NCBI GenBank assembly: GCA_030737835.1
Contig: CM060851.1
Span: 8,385,154-8,449,153 of the forward strand
Reading direction: 5' to 3'
DNA length: 64,000 nucleotides
DNA from: Acorus gramineus
Taxonomy: Eukaryota; Streptophyta; Magnoliopsida; Acorales; Acoraceae
Under the pieces are notes generated by a model. That model saw nothing but the letters and a program-made list of their open reading frames with translations. It had not been told where the DNA came from and did no database searches. Both the position numbers and the translations under genes were made by a program. Shown here one piece after another: positions 1-11,010 of the stretch; the stretch's first letter is position 1; every line of letters starts with the position of its first letter.

Positions 1-588
1 GGGCGTGCGCAGAAATGCTTCTTCATCCGTTAAGCGCTTCTGAAAAGCTATACGAGGATCTTGCGGTGAAGTACGATGCGAGAGAAGTGGGGAACAGTTA
101 TTTGTGCCCCAAATGGGCGTGTGTTAGGTCTAAAAGCCTGGTGAGCTCTGTAAAGCATGCCAGATGTTGTTGTGGTGAAGTCATGGATAGGAAGGTGCGT
201 TTGGGGAAACCATTGGGGAGTTGTGGTGGTGGAGGTGAGGGGGATCGAGCGTTTGTTGAGGGGGATTCCATGTTCATCGTGACGGATGGTTTGCGCGTGA
301 TGCCGGATGCGGCAGAGTCGTTTACGTCGTTGGTTGATGAGCTTGGGATTGAAGCTCAGTCTGATTTGGAGAAGATGATAGTCACCATTTCCAAAGAGGA
401 GGTAAACTTTTAAAACTTCATGTATTTCTCTTTTGAGCACTATTACATATTGTCATTTTTTCATCCCCAGTTCTAGTTTTACATACCTTGTGAATTAGCC
501 TCATACACTCACGTTAATAAGGCGTATGCCTTGATAGAAAAATTTCAAATTTTCTATAAATGAATTCATACAATTCATTATATTCAAG

Positions 589-620
<32 letters not shown>

Positions 621-3600
621 AAATACTATTTTTTAGAAAAACAAAAAATGTACAGATTCGAGAGACTAAAAAAAAAGCGTGTTTGGACGAAAGTGGTACA
701 AGAATGGATGACCTCCGGGGAAGTCCTCGTGTCGCACCCCCCCAAATCTCCTTTTTTTTCTCCTCTCCTCACTTTCATTTCTCTTGTATTCGGACTTGTA
801 CTGCGACACTTCTAATAGAACCTGTGGTAGCTAGTCTACCTTTTCACAAAAAAAAGAAGAAGACTACACGTAACATTTTACTTCCCTTTTTAATAATTGG
901 TGGACGGCCTCCAAAAAACAAATGCCGATCTACTTGGAACTTGAGGTTCATAGAACATCCAAAGCAAAACGAAGTTTATATTAGATATTTATGAAGCAAT
1001 TGATGGACCTTGATATATGCTCTTTTAGGTGGGCTGATAACAAATGCATGCATAGTTTAAATAAAAAAAATGTTAGAGACGGTTATTGCTCAATCATTTT
1101 TCAATCATAACATGTTTTGAATTTTTTTACAGTATATATGTATGTATAGTGAAGTACATTCCTTCAAAAAAATGACATATATATCAATGATTGCATATCA
1201 TTTTACATTGCCCCTTAATTAATCAGTATATATTCGGTTAGACCTAAATAATTAGATGATTATATACTACATTAGAGAAATCGTATACTCAGTTAAGACT
1301 ACAAGAATAACTGAGTGTATTAGTGCCCTTTACGTAATGCATCAAATTGGTGTATTTGAAGAATAGTCATTCTATTTTCCTAGTTTGTTTTTTGAATATC
1401 AATCTGAGACTGTCCTGCAACTGATGTATCATGTACTGTAGGTTGAATTGAAGATATTCTTCATTAGGTCTGACCCTGCATGATTTTTTTCCTTTTATGT
1501 TAAGAGCATGGTCATAATAACCACATCACTAACATCCATTCAAAGTGCTTTTTGGATGGTGCATTGAAGAAATGGTTGTGATCATAGATCATGTCGTACA
1601 ACTCTTTTTTTCATTTTGTTTCTATATTTAGCATTTTCCATCTTCGAAGTGAAAATCCAGTGTTGTCCCATTTGAAATTATCAATATATTAATATATAAA
1701 ATGTAATTGGTGCAACATATATATACTGTATTTCAAGGTAGTATATACAACATTAGCTTGGTGTTTACTGGCCATTTCATCTGGATTCCCCTCTTTTTTA
1801 CTGTGTTGTACAGTTAACAAACATGTTATGGTGATTTGGTTGTAGTATAATTAGACTTGTTCATCACTTTGTAATAGGTGTGATATTATTCATTCTTTGA
1901 TCAAGTTTCTCATTGCTTAGTGCTTTATTTTGCATAGGTTCTGAAAATTCTGAAGCGTGCTCTAATCTCTGAGAGTCCTCTTGACTGATATCTTCTTGCT
2001 GAATTTAGAACTAAGTATTGATGAGGCGTCTGATGGAAAATCCAAAATTGATACTCATGAGAAAGGAAAAGTGGAAACTAAGTCCCGCGTGGCCACAAAA
2101 TCCAATGTTAAATCTCAAGTGAAGATACAACATGCAACTGAGTCCAGTGATGCCACTCTGAAGATATTCTGTAGTAAAGCAAGTGGAAAAGTGTTGTATG
2201 CAGTGGCTAGAGAAGATTTTGTTGACAATTTGTTAAGCATACTGATCTTTCCCATAGGTCTGGCAGTGAAACACTTGGGTGGAAGTTGTTCCATCACATG
2301 CATTGATAACTTGTATCATAGTGTTTCTCAACTTGGGGTTGATCACATCAGGTCTAAGGTGCACAAAGATATGCTACTGTCCCCAAGGCTCCCCTCTCAT
2401 TTCAGCTGTGACAGTCTTCTGATTGAAACAGATAAAATTGAACCTGCCGAGCATCCAATTCGTGGGTGTAGCAGATGCTTTAATGAGGGGAGCTCTTGCT
2501 TTTGTTTCTCCAATCGCTGTGGGCATCGTAATTGGAGAACTATTTTGCTGAAGTTAGTCAATTCCAAATTCGATGATGGGAAAACAGAAATTGGTGGAGG
2601 GTTCATGGAAAGAGAGATGAAGATTATGGTGACAGATGACATGGTAGTCACACCATTTTCATCAATGTCAGGCATCCGCTTGATTAAGTCCAAGTTGCTT
2701 GATGGGGATTTAGCGGAAATTGAACCAGTTTTTGGTAAAGAAGAGGTGATATTTAAGTTTATACTATCATACTTCGATCCTCTAGTTTATACTTGTAAAT
2801 CACGAAATAAATCTATTTGCAATTTATTAAACTGGACCAATCAAAGGCTTTCACTTTCATCATATTGATAGGTATTGTGCATGATTAGGAGGAAGCTTTA
2901 TCCATATAAAAATCATGTTTAGAATCAACAAAGAGAAATTTTCTCCATTCAAATCCTCAAATTCAATTTTGGCTGTGTTGTGTAAAACAACTAATCTTCT
3001 CGTTTATATGTTTTGTGACAGACTGATTTTTCACATGTATTTGTTGCAAATGCAGTTTCGGAGCCTCCTGAAAGCGATTTTGATTTCGAAGTCAGTTTTA
3101 AGTGATGTCTTCTCAAAAAAGAAATCCATAGAGGTATGTACAAGTGATGCACGAAGGCGATATTCTTGATGTATCAACCTAATTTCCTAAGGTCCTTTTC
3201 AGTCATTTGGATATATTTTAGTGAATAAGCACTGCAACCAATACCTCTTAGAGACAACAGTCTCTTTCATTTAATTGGAAATATATTTTTTCCTAAAATT
3301 CTGCATATGCTTATCTCTATTTGTTAGTTTCAATGGAAAACATCTATTACTTTTGCCCCTCAATGGCACTTACATCTACCTGATTCCTATTTCAGCAGCC
3401 CAACGTTTCAACCGCTGCCCCAAAAGCTTCACGGATTCACAGATGTCATTGCGCATCAAAGTTCTCTTCTTCCAGCTCTTCCACAGAAGCAGTGACTACC
3501 TCCACAGAAGTAGTGGCTACTTCCACTGAAGGTAGCTTTTATTCATAAGCTTGGGATTTTTTTTGAAATCTTGATGGACAACTATTTCAACTCGCGGACT

Positions 3601-4067
3601 TCTTTTCATTCATTGCAGTGATTTCTTCTGGGTCATACTCATCTCTGTTAGGTGAACAACAGAGATTGGATTCCTGTGATCCAATCAACCCAGTCCCACC
3701 AGCAAAGCGTCTTTGCACATCTCAGACATCTAAAGCGTGCACTACACCTCCGGAAGTGGCGTCTACCATGAATTCTCCACCCCTGCCCATAGACAACATC
3801 CCTGGTAGCCCAAGTATGCGAGCCTCCCCTACATGTGGAAGTCCTGTTGCAGCCATGCCTGCCACAGAAGATCAAGATTTCGTTCATTCTCTGGCAGAAC
3901 TCAAGGAGTTGCTCTCTGTGGATCTCGCCACAGCTGTTCAGTCAGAGCATCGCAAACGTCTCCTCGCCTTGTCCACCCGCCTGAAGGATCCTTTTAGACT
4001 GACCCTTACCCAGTGTAGATCCATTGATCGCCTGTGTTTGTTCTGCAACAGTAACCCTGAAATGTAG
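1..4067 (+). pseudogene. Two-domain DUF674 gene, 5'-truncated by window, frameshifted
   Basis: DUF674 is a plant-specific family without an assigned biochemical role. The start codon lies outside the window; the frame is open from base 3. Exons inferred: 3-401 (end of repeat 1, with a Cys cluster including HARCCCGEVMD and the motif FIVTDGLRVMP), 1938-2745 (end of repeat 1, linker, then repeat 2 with KVLYAVAREDFVDNLL and MVTDDMVVTPFSSMSG), 3056-3133 (FRSLLKAILISKSVLSDVF), 3396-3531 (Ser/Thr-rich) and 3619-4067. Exons end in GAG|GT and begin after AG in a consistent phase. Defect: at about 1980 the expected PLTDIF is split by one extra base, so the frame from exon 1 reads PLD then TGA at 1986, while the rest is open in the next frame. 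No alternative acceptor that I could find repairs it. It could be a pseudogene or a sequence error. The donor after 2745 (GTGATA) is weak. Confidence 0.75.
402..1937 (+). other. Intron between DUF674 exons; no gene seen
   Basis: This AT-rich stretch runs from a GAG|GTAAAC donor to a GCATAG acceptor. It holds a (TA)n run at about 589-615 and several homopolymers. No transposon ends with target duplications were recognised. It is long compared with the 80-300 bp introns of the other DUF674 genes here. Confidence 0.6.
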
Positions 4068-4487
4068 GAGGCTTGGACTATGGAAACAGAGGAGACTCAT
4101 TCACTGGAATCACTGGAACAGTGTGAGGCGCAACTTTCCTCAATTTTCTCTGTGAAAGATCACATCAAATAATATCTAGAGGAGATACGCGCATCTGAAG
4201 AGGCCTTAAAAGTAGAGGAGGAGGATCTCTGTTCAATTGATGATCAGATTTCTGCATTGAAAGCTAGGAGGGTGGAGGTCTTATGAGACCGCGATGGCCT
4301 TGTGATGCGGATCAACAAGCTTATTTTCTCTTGCAGGGCTGAGTCATGACGATGCGATGCGCTAATTGAAAAGGCCAAGCGATGCTGTGCAAAGAAAGGA
4401 AGGGTGGAGAAGCGACCTGCTGAAGTGGTGGTGATGAAATTGAAAATTGCGGGGGAGTGGGAGAAGATCCGAGCCACCTTTCTATGA
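3619..4487 (+). pseudogene. Chimeric 3' exon with coiled-coil tail broken by four in-frame stops
   Basis: The last exon of the left DUF674 gene codes for a Ser/Pro-rich stretch (PPAKRLCTSQTSKACTTPP, PIDNIPGSPSMRASPTCGSP) followed by a helical segment (FVHSLAELKELLSVDLATAV) and stops with TAG at 4065. The same frame stays readable to TGA at 4485, interrupted only by TAA 4170, TGA 4284 and TGA 4347. It encodes heptad-like, Glu/Lys/Leu-rich sequence such as HSLESLEQCEAQLSSIFSV and DDQISALKARRVEVL. What is seen: one frame of about 290 codons with four internal nonsense codons. Inference: the exon once coded for a longer coiled-coil C-terminus, possibly captured from another gene. I do not recognise the donor family and assign no function. 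Confidence 0.6.
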
Positions 4488-4581
4488 AATAAAACTAGCG
4501 TAGTCTATACCTAAGATGGGCTAATTTTGTTTTATCCCAATGTGGCTGAAAAACTTCTGGAATCTAGTCTTTCAGATTTAG

Positions 4582-5470
4582 ATAGCGTTTGAAAACACAG
4601 TTTCAAAAGTAGTTTTTATCTTTTGCAGCTTTATGCACACCTTTTTATAGTGTAATGATGATGATTTGAGGGTGTAATGATGATGACTGCTTTATAAAAC
4701 ACAGATTTCGATGTACAGTTTAGAGATAAAATCTAGTAATGATGATGTATTTAAATTGACCTGTTTGGTAACAGCTTTTAGCTTTGAGCTTTTAAATGAT
4801 GATGTATTTGACTTGGGCCCCGTTTGGTTGCGCATTGGGGCGCGCTTTTGCTTTTTGAAAAGATGAAAAGCTAAAAGCGTGCAGCCAAACAGGGCAGCTT
4901 TTTGCAGAATCGGAAGCTGGATTCCTTTTAATTTTTTCTTCGAAATCTGTGTTTTAAAAAGCTGAGAAACAACTCTTTTTGGTCGGAATCGACTTTTTGA
5001 ATTGAAAAGCAACTTTCTCTGCCAAACATTAAACTCCTTTCAAATATTGATTCCTGATTTAAGAAAAAACATCCTAAAAAAGTCAAGGTCTAAAATCATC
5101 TTAAAAAGTAGTTTTATTCCAAAAGGTACTTTTCAATCTGTGTTTCCAAACGGACTCTTGATGTGACTGCAAAAGCTAAAAGCTGCTTTAAGCTTTTACA
5201 GCCAGTGCATGTTTGGCAACAAACCCCAAAAGCAGCTTTTAGCTTTTGAGGTCACATCAATTCAAATACATCATCATTTAAAAGCTAGAAGCTAAAAGCT
5301 GTTACCAAACATGTCAACTTAAATACATCATCATTACTAGATTTTATCTCTAAACTGTAACTTGAAATCTGTGTTTTATAAAGCAGTCATCATCATTACA
5401 CCCTCAAAAGGTGTGCATAAAGCTGTAAAAGCTAAAAGCTGCTTTTCAAACTGCGTTTCCAAACGCTACC
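4582..5470. mobile_element. Foldback MITE with about 230-bp inverted arms, nested insert in the loop
   Basis: The ends TAGCGTTTGAAAAC and GTTTCCAAACGCTA are inverted. The arms (about 4582-4815 and 5205-5470) mirror each other, including the rare tracts GTGTAATGATGATGA and GATAAAATCTAGTAATGATG and many AGCTTTTAGC words. The centre contains a second small inverted pair around 4815-4895 (CCCCGTTTGGTTG / CAGCCAAACAGGG) and a CCAAACGGAC end near 5150, so it is probably nested. Single-arm relatives lie at 17221-17499 and 40851-41130. A hAT-type non-autonomous element is likely, but no target duplication was established. Confidence 0.7.
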
Positions 5471-5582
5471 TGCATGTAAATATAATTGTTTTGAAATGCT
5501 GTGGTGCACTGAATGCTTTGTTGCCACTCTGTTTTGCTTGAGTTTCTGAATATACATAAAGCTCACATATTTCGATCTGAGG

Positions 5583-6072
5583 TAAGTCTGTCAATTATCT
5601 AAAAAAAATTCGAATCCGATCCGAATCCGTATTCGAAAAATCATAAATATCCGATATTCGAATATCCGGAGTACGGATATGGATATTAGTCTATCCGATC
5701 CGAAAAATATCCGTATCCGACATATATTATAAAAATATATATATTTGAATTATACATTACCCATATTGTTATCTTGTTTGATTAAACACAATGATAATAT
5801 ATTATAATATTATTAAATTTTTAATGTGTAATATCTGAAAAAAAAGAATAAGCATTAAAAATCTCAATTTTAATTTTGACATCTCTTTAAAATATCACTT
5901 GATTATCTGAATTAATGTCAATATTTAAATATGTCAATTATCCGAAAAATATCCGTATCCAATCCATATCCGAAGGGATCCGAATCCGAAAATTAATATC
6001 CGTATCCGAATCTGAAAATTATGATATAGATATTAGCATATTCAATTCGTGTCTGTCCGATTAACAGACTTA
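5583..6072. mobile_element. hAT-type MITE rich in ATCCGTATCCG words
   Basis: The termini TAAGTCTGTCAATTATCT and its inverse ending in AACAGACTTA are flanked by an 8-bp target duplication ATCTGAGG (5575-5582) / GTCTGAGG (6073-6080), one mismatch. Both subterminal regions carry clustered CCGTATCCGA repeats in opposite orientation; the core is AT-rich and non-coding. Eight-bp duplication and subterminal motif clusters fit a non-autonomous hAT. Confidence 0.8.
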
Positions 6073-6231
6073 GTCTGAGGTGCTGCTCTTTTAATTTTTT
6101 GGATTCTTGTTAGGGAAAGGCCAGAGGATGTCCAACAAATCTCAATGCGCATCGACCGCTTTAGTCCAATATAAATGACTGAATGATGAAATTTTTATCA
6201 AAATATATCAGATATCCTCTTCCAAAATTTA

Positions 6232-6818
6232 AGAGCAACTCCAACCATATTTCATATCTTTAAAGGGTGGTGTGCTTCAACCATACTCTATATCCATCTC
6301 TAAATTTGGAGATTTAGATTTGACTTTTCAAATTTGGAGGCCACCTCTAAATTACTTTTTTCACGTTTTACTTTATACACTAATTAATTCAACCTAATGT
6401 ATATTTAGATCTGATAATTCATTTTTAATAAAAGTACTATAGTTGGAAAGTTCTCATCAATACCTTCAAAATGAAGTAATATTAAATTATTTTAGAATTG
6501 ATTTTAAATAAATCCTCATATGTTTGATTATTCAAGAATTATTTTATTTATTTAATTAAAAAATTATTAATTTAAAATAACTCCAAAACCATTTAATATT
6601 ATATTCATTTTAAAGGTCTTAATGAGATCTTTTTAATGGTATAATTTTTATATAAATGGATTAATAATATTAATATTTATTAATGAGTTTTTATATAACA
6701 TTATATAATTTTAAAATGATAAGAAAAAATGAAAGGTGATAGTTGAAGTACAACACCCTTTAAAAATGAATTTACTTGTCAACCCTTCATATTTAGAGAC
6801 GTGGATGGGAGATACTCT
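6232..6818. mobile_element. MITE with AGAGCAACTCCAACC-type terminus
   Basis: The left end AGAGCAACTCCAACC and the right end GGGAGATACTCT are imperfectly inverted, with an AT-rich non-coding core. This is the same family as the A-specific insertion at 20933-21568. PIF/Harbinger-like (Tourist) affiliation is inferred from that relative's TTA duplication. Confidence 0.6.
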
Positions 6819-7110
6819 AATATGGATCAACCTAATGAGGCATTGGGATTGTCGTACTTATTCACTTTTTAGCTGTTTATACTTTATATATTATTATTAT
6901 ATATAATTACATAAATATATTCGTACAAAGCCATCATACATATCATTTGGAAAATTGGAACAACCTATGATAAGCATTGCTCCATGCAACCAGGGTCAAA
7001 CCCCGAACAAAAAAGAGTTGAAAAAAGTAGTCCCCCTTGGAACATAAAAAGGACAAGAAAAGCAAGCACGGTCAGACCCCAAACAAAAGAGAAACGAAAA
7101 TAAACGACCA
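6819..7110. other. 3' flank of minus-strand DUF674 pseudogene; nothing else seen
   Basis: From about 6970 the sequence (GCATTGCTCCATGCAACC and following) resembles the 3' flank of the intact gene at 19842. No separate gene or element was recognised. Confidence 0.5.
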
Positions 7111-8898
7111 TTATAGCTCCAGATTCTTGTTAACAAGGAAGACATCCGTCAGAACCGTCTTAGATTGCAAGGAAGCCAGCAACAACTTCAATCCCTAAAC
7201 CAAACAAAATCACAATTATATGAATTAGTTCATGTCTCCTTGCAAATAAATATCACAAACTATATATTTCTCTCTGTGTGTGTGTTTTGGTGTTACCTCA
7301 TCCATGCCCAGTTCGACGACCCTCTCTTCCAGAGAACTGATATCCTTAACCTGGAACTTGTTGAGGAGGGTGGTGCTTGAGATGGTGGACATGGGCATGA
7401 CAGCAAATCATCCATCACCATATAAGTTACCACTCCCTTCACAAGTCCTCCACTCCCATCCATCACTGCTTTCGAACTATCACCGACGACGTATTTCAGC
7501 ACATTCGTCATCTGGCGTTCGCAGTTAGGACATTGAGTCCCATGAACATCTGTGAAGTACTCTGTAGAGCAATTATAATTGCCATAGCTGTACCAACTCT
7601 CCGGTGCACAAGAAGAAGAAACACCTTCCAAAAGGAGGGTGGTGTTTGGTCGAGCTGATGAAGCAACTACAGGGTTCAGGAGAGAGGCTTTGTTTTGGTC
7701 TGGTTGGATATAAGTGTCACTCTGCTCTCCAAGCTCCCATAGAGCTCTCCCAAGCTTCCAATCATGAACTTCTTTGAGAGGAGCTTCACGACTTACCCAA
7801 TTGGAAGGGCAAGTAGGCCGAACAAGAAATCCACCACTTCTTTACCTGCCTCAGTGAACAACACTTTGGGTCCGTTTGGTTTCATGTAGTTTGATTTTCT
7901 GAGGATTTTCTTTTACAAGGAAAAAGTTTTCCTGTAAAATAAAATTTATTTCCAACATTTGGTTGTATTGAAATTATTTTACGGAAAATGATTTCAGTTG
8001 TTTGCTTCCACGTAAAATATTAGTCTTCTAGTGTTTGGTTCTACAAATATGTGAAATCTTATTTTTCATCTATAGGCATTAATATCAAATTATAAATAAA
8101 AAATATAATAACTATAAACAGATCAAAATCATTGATAAATTTTATTAAAAAATTAGTATTGCATTATATTTTGTCAGAATAAAGATATCTACTATGTTTA
8201 TCTTACTTATGGAAAATGTCTAGCACAAAAAAGTTCAAATACCATGTAAATCCAAATTTTAAATTTAAATTAAAAATTTGAATTTTGAATTTAAATTTCA
8301 AAGTGAGATCAAACTAGAAAATATATGAGATATTTAGATATCCTATAGTTACTTTAAGATATTCTGAGATAAATTTGATCAATTAAATTTACATCGAACA
8401 TATTTTAAAATTCTTTGAAATTTGATTTTTAGTTACAAAAACTATTTGTATTGAATATTTATCATAAATAAAAAAACTATTAAGATTTAATTAAATCTAA
8501 AAATTTTAAATATTTTAGAAACAATTTTTTTTATATTTAAAAGATGTAAAAATACATTTCATTTAATTAGATGATATTTGCTAAAATTTAAAATTATTGT
8601 TTACAATTTAAAAATAAAAAGAAGGTTAATAAAACTTTTGAGAAGTTCTGATTTATGGAATTCTGAATCCCTGGAAAAAGGCGTACGAACCCCTCAAGGC
8701 GGATGCCAAAATCTGGATTTGAAAGCGGTTAAAGAAATAATTTTCCATAACCGTTTTTTTTAAGCTACCAAACATCCCTATGTAACTACTTTTCCTGAAA
8801 ACTAGAGTTTTCAAAGATTTTTACATCGAAACAAACGGACCCAAATTGTTGGAACTGTTGTCCACCAGAAGCTTAAGGTTGTGCTTCTTGGTGGTCAT
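7111..8898 (-). pseudogene. Single-domain DUF674 pseudogene, split by a MITE
   Basis: The start is ATG at 8898-8896 (MTTKKHNLKLLVDNSSN). Exon 1 runs 8898-8843, then after a MITE 7867-7297; exon 2 is 7194-7111 (GLKLLLASLQSKTVLTDVFL, TAA stop). Compared with the intact paralogue at 19842-20664 there are four lesions: the 975-bp insertion after about 18 codons; a nonsense TAA replacing TCA in LPIGS (near 7790); a 2-nt deletion near 7718 in the SMSDTYIQ region; and a 1-nt deletion near 7402 that turns MVMDDLAVMPM into an out-of-frame tail. The Cys motif GTQCPNCERQMT is retained. The donor GAG|GTAACACC and the CA-rich intron start match the other copies. Clearly non-functional as a full protein. 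Confidence 0.85.
7868..8842. mobile_element. 975-bp MITE inserted in DUF674 exon 1
   Basis: The termini GGGTCCGTTTGGTTTCATGT and TACATCGAAACAAACGGACC are inverted with few mismatches. Subterminal sequences also pair (TTTTCCTGTAAAAT / TTTTCCTGAAAAC). The core is AT-rich and non-coding. It interrupts the codons for LLVDNSSN|KVLF. The flanking target duplication is degenerate and I did not assign a superfamily with certainty (hAT- or PIF-like). Confidence 0.75.
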
Positions 8899-9514
8899 GG
8901 TGGCCGATCCTTGTTGGGCACTTGATAATGACAAATATCATATCAGGAACTTATATACATGGAAAATGTTAGGGTTGGATAGTCTCCATGTGCTTTAAAT
9001 TTTTTTTTTTTTAAGTAGTATACATAGTATAATAAGACATGTGTTTTGTTAAAAAATATATATTTATTATATAGATTTAAATAAACTCAATTTTAACAAA
9101 TATAAATAAAAATAAATTTGATATATTTTTTATTTCTTAAACATAAAAACATTTATCTTCGATACTTTAAACCCTTCCAACCCAGCCCGTAAAGTCTCAA
9201 CATACACATTGATAATTTATTATCCGTACAGAGATAGCTAAATATATGCCAGTGTAGAAGGGCCTTTTCAAAAAAATATATATATATTAAAAGAACAGAA
9301 AAAGAAAAAGCACGATGTTGAATGTTTTTTTCCTTTTTTTTCCCCTTTTTTTTTTGTTAAGGCGTCAAGCCTCACTCTTTTAATCTTATCAAAACAAAAT
9401 AAAAAATAGACTCACTCTTCTAAAAAGCTACTTTACTTTTAAGATACCATTTGAAAACAAATTTGGAGAGCTTTGAGTTTGCAGGAAGCTATTTTACCCA
9501 AACCTGTTTTCTAG

Positions 9515-10734
9515 GGTGGGAAGCTCGTGCTACTATAGGCGGTGCTCTCAGCATTTCCCACATTCTTCCTCTCCATGTTTTGGGCACTGAAGGGTGTTCT
9601 AGCCCAGATAGACATCTTTCGACATCGCTTCTTTTGGCGAGGGTTTTCCACCACCAGCAAGACCCCGTGCTTGGTGAGCTAGAAAACAATATGCAGAAGC
9701 AAAAGGATGGGGGGCCTCAGGGTCCTCAACTTGGAGATGATGAATCGCGCGTTGATGTCTAAATGGTAGGGTTGCAATTCGGGCGGGTTGGATTCGGGTT
9801 GACTCCAACCCGAATCCAAACCGTAATTAAATAAACCAACCCGACCCAACCCGAATTGGACTAACCCGACCCCAACCCGATTTTCAACCCGAATTGGACG
9901 AACTCGACCCAAACTGATTTTCTAACATGATGTGTAAATTAAATAAATCAACTCGAACTAACCCTTAAGATTAGCTTGATTTACCTAAATTTTGGACTAC
10001 CCATATTAAAAGATACAGAATGAACGGCCATAATCTTTTTTTAACTATTAGTTTACGGGTTCGGGTTGGGTCGGGTTGTGAGTGAGGCCAACCCGAACTC
10101 AACCCGATTTATGAGTCAACCCGAATTGGCCAACCCGAACCCGAACCTGAACCCGATTTGGTTAACCCAATCCATGAAAAAATCGGGTTTAACCCGTCGG
10201 GTTCGGGTTCAACCCGACCCAAGTTGCAGCCCTACTAAATGGTGCTGGAACTGGTGGTGTCACAATCCGGAGGCGAAGTGGGTGCGCATTTACAAAGAAC
10301 ACTATGGGATCTCGGGCGAGGTAAGACGGATATTTGTGCCGGATCCCGGGAGGTGGAGATCACCATTATGTAAAGGTTTTTTTGAGGTATGGACAACTCT
10401 CAGGGATGAGTCTGTCTGGCTGCTCGGTGAGGGTTCAACGTTCCGTTTTTTGGACGATAGGTGGTGCGATGCATGACCATTGCGCGACTTGTTCCCCAGG
10501 CTGGCAGGGAAAGCGGTGAGGGTGGAAGGTAGGACGTGCAATTTCTGGCAGTCAGACGGCTCAAATGGAGGTTGGGATATTCACATGCGAAGTGGGCTAC
10601 GTGGAGAGGAGGTGCAACAGTTCTCGGCACTTTTGGGTTTGCTTCAGGTGTACACACCAACGCAAGATTACGAAGACGAACTGTCATGGGCGAGGATTCC
10701 AAGTCAGAGGTACACGGTTAAGCTGGGGTACAAC
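9515..10734 (+). pseudogene. L1-type LINE reverse transcriptase C-terminal relic (A)
   Basis: Read in one frame, the DNA gives the plant L1 RT thumb and downstream region: AVLSAFPTFFLSMFWALKG, IDIFRHRFFWRGFS, then RMGGLRVLNLEMMNRALMSK, CWNWWCHNPEAKWVRIYKEH, FEVWTTLRDESVWLLGEGST, FRFLDDRWCDA and RTCNFWQSDG. It has in-frame stops (TAG within the thumb, TAG before KTICRSK, TGA at about 10476) and is cut between MSKW and CWNWW by a hAT MITE. The copy in B has Arg (CGA) where A has the TGA. No endonuclease or catalytic YADD region is present here. Confidence 0.8.
9767..10234. mobile_element. hAT MITE with CCCGAA/TTCGGG clusters, inserted in LINE (A)
   Basis: The terminal inverted repeat is TAGGGTTGCAATTCGGG / AAGTTGCAGCCCTA. 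An exact 8-bp target duplication CTAAATGG lies at 9759-9766 and 10235-10242. Subterminal blocks are dense in AACCCGAACCC and its complement. The insertion site is inside the LINE codons MSKW|CW. Confidence 0.9.
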
Positions 10735-11010
10735 TTGGACGGATTAAATCCAACACAACCCGATATGTGATTGGGTTTGAGTTGGAACTTTGAACCTGAA
10801 CCCAAGAAAACCCGAATCCAGTTCAGGTCGGATTTGGGTTGGAGGTTCGGGTTGGACAGGTTCAACCTGAACCGAAGATCATCCCCATCTAAATAAGTGG
10901 CTGTTTGTTTTTCTTGTGTGAAATGGTATGGTGGACAGGTTCAACCTGAACCGAAGATCATCCCCATCTAAATAAGTGGCTGTTTGTTTTTCTTGTGTGA
11001 AATGGTATGA
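10735..11010. repeat. CCCGAA-rich hAT relic and a 79-bp tandem duplication
   Basis: 10735-10852 carries hAT-type words (AACCCGAATCCAGTTCAGG) without clear ends. A 79-bp unit starting TGGACAGGTTCAACC at 10853 is repeated at 10932. Unit B has a single copy. Confidence 0.6.

Noticed and set aside
560-994. 144-codon open frame in the first intron
   Set aside because: It contains an IYIYIY run from a TA repeat and has no family resemblance.
9780-10234. Telomere-like GGGTT-rich tracts
   Set aside because: The words are GGGTTCGGGTTGGGTCGGG in both orientations within a MITE with an 8-bp duplication, not TTTAGGG arrays.
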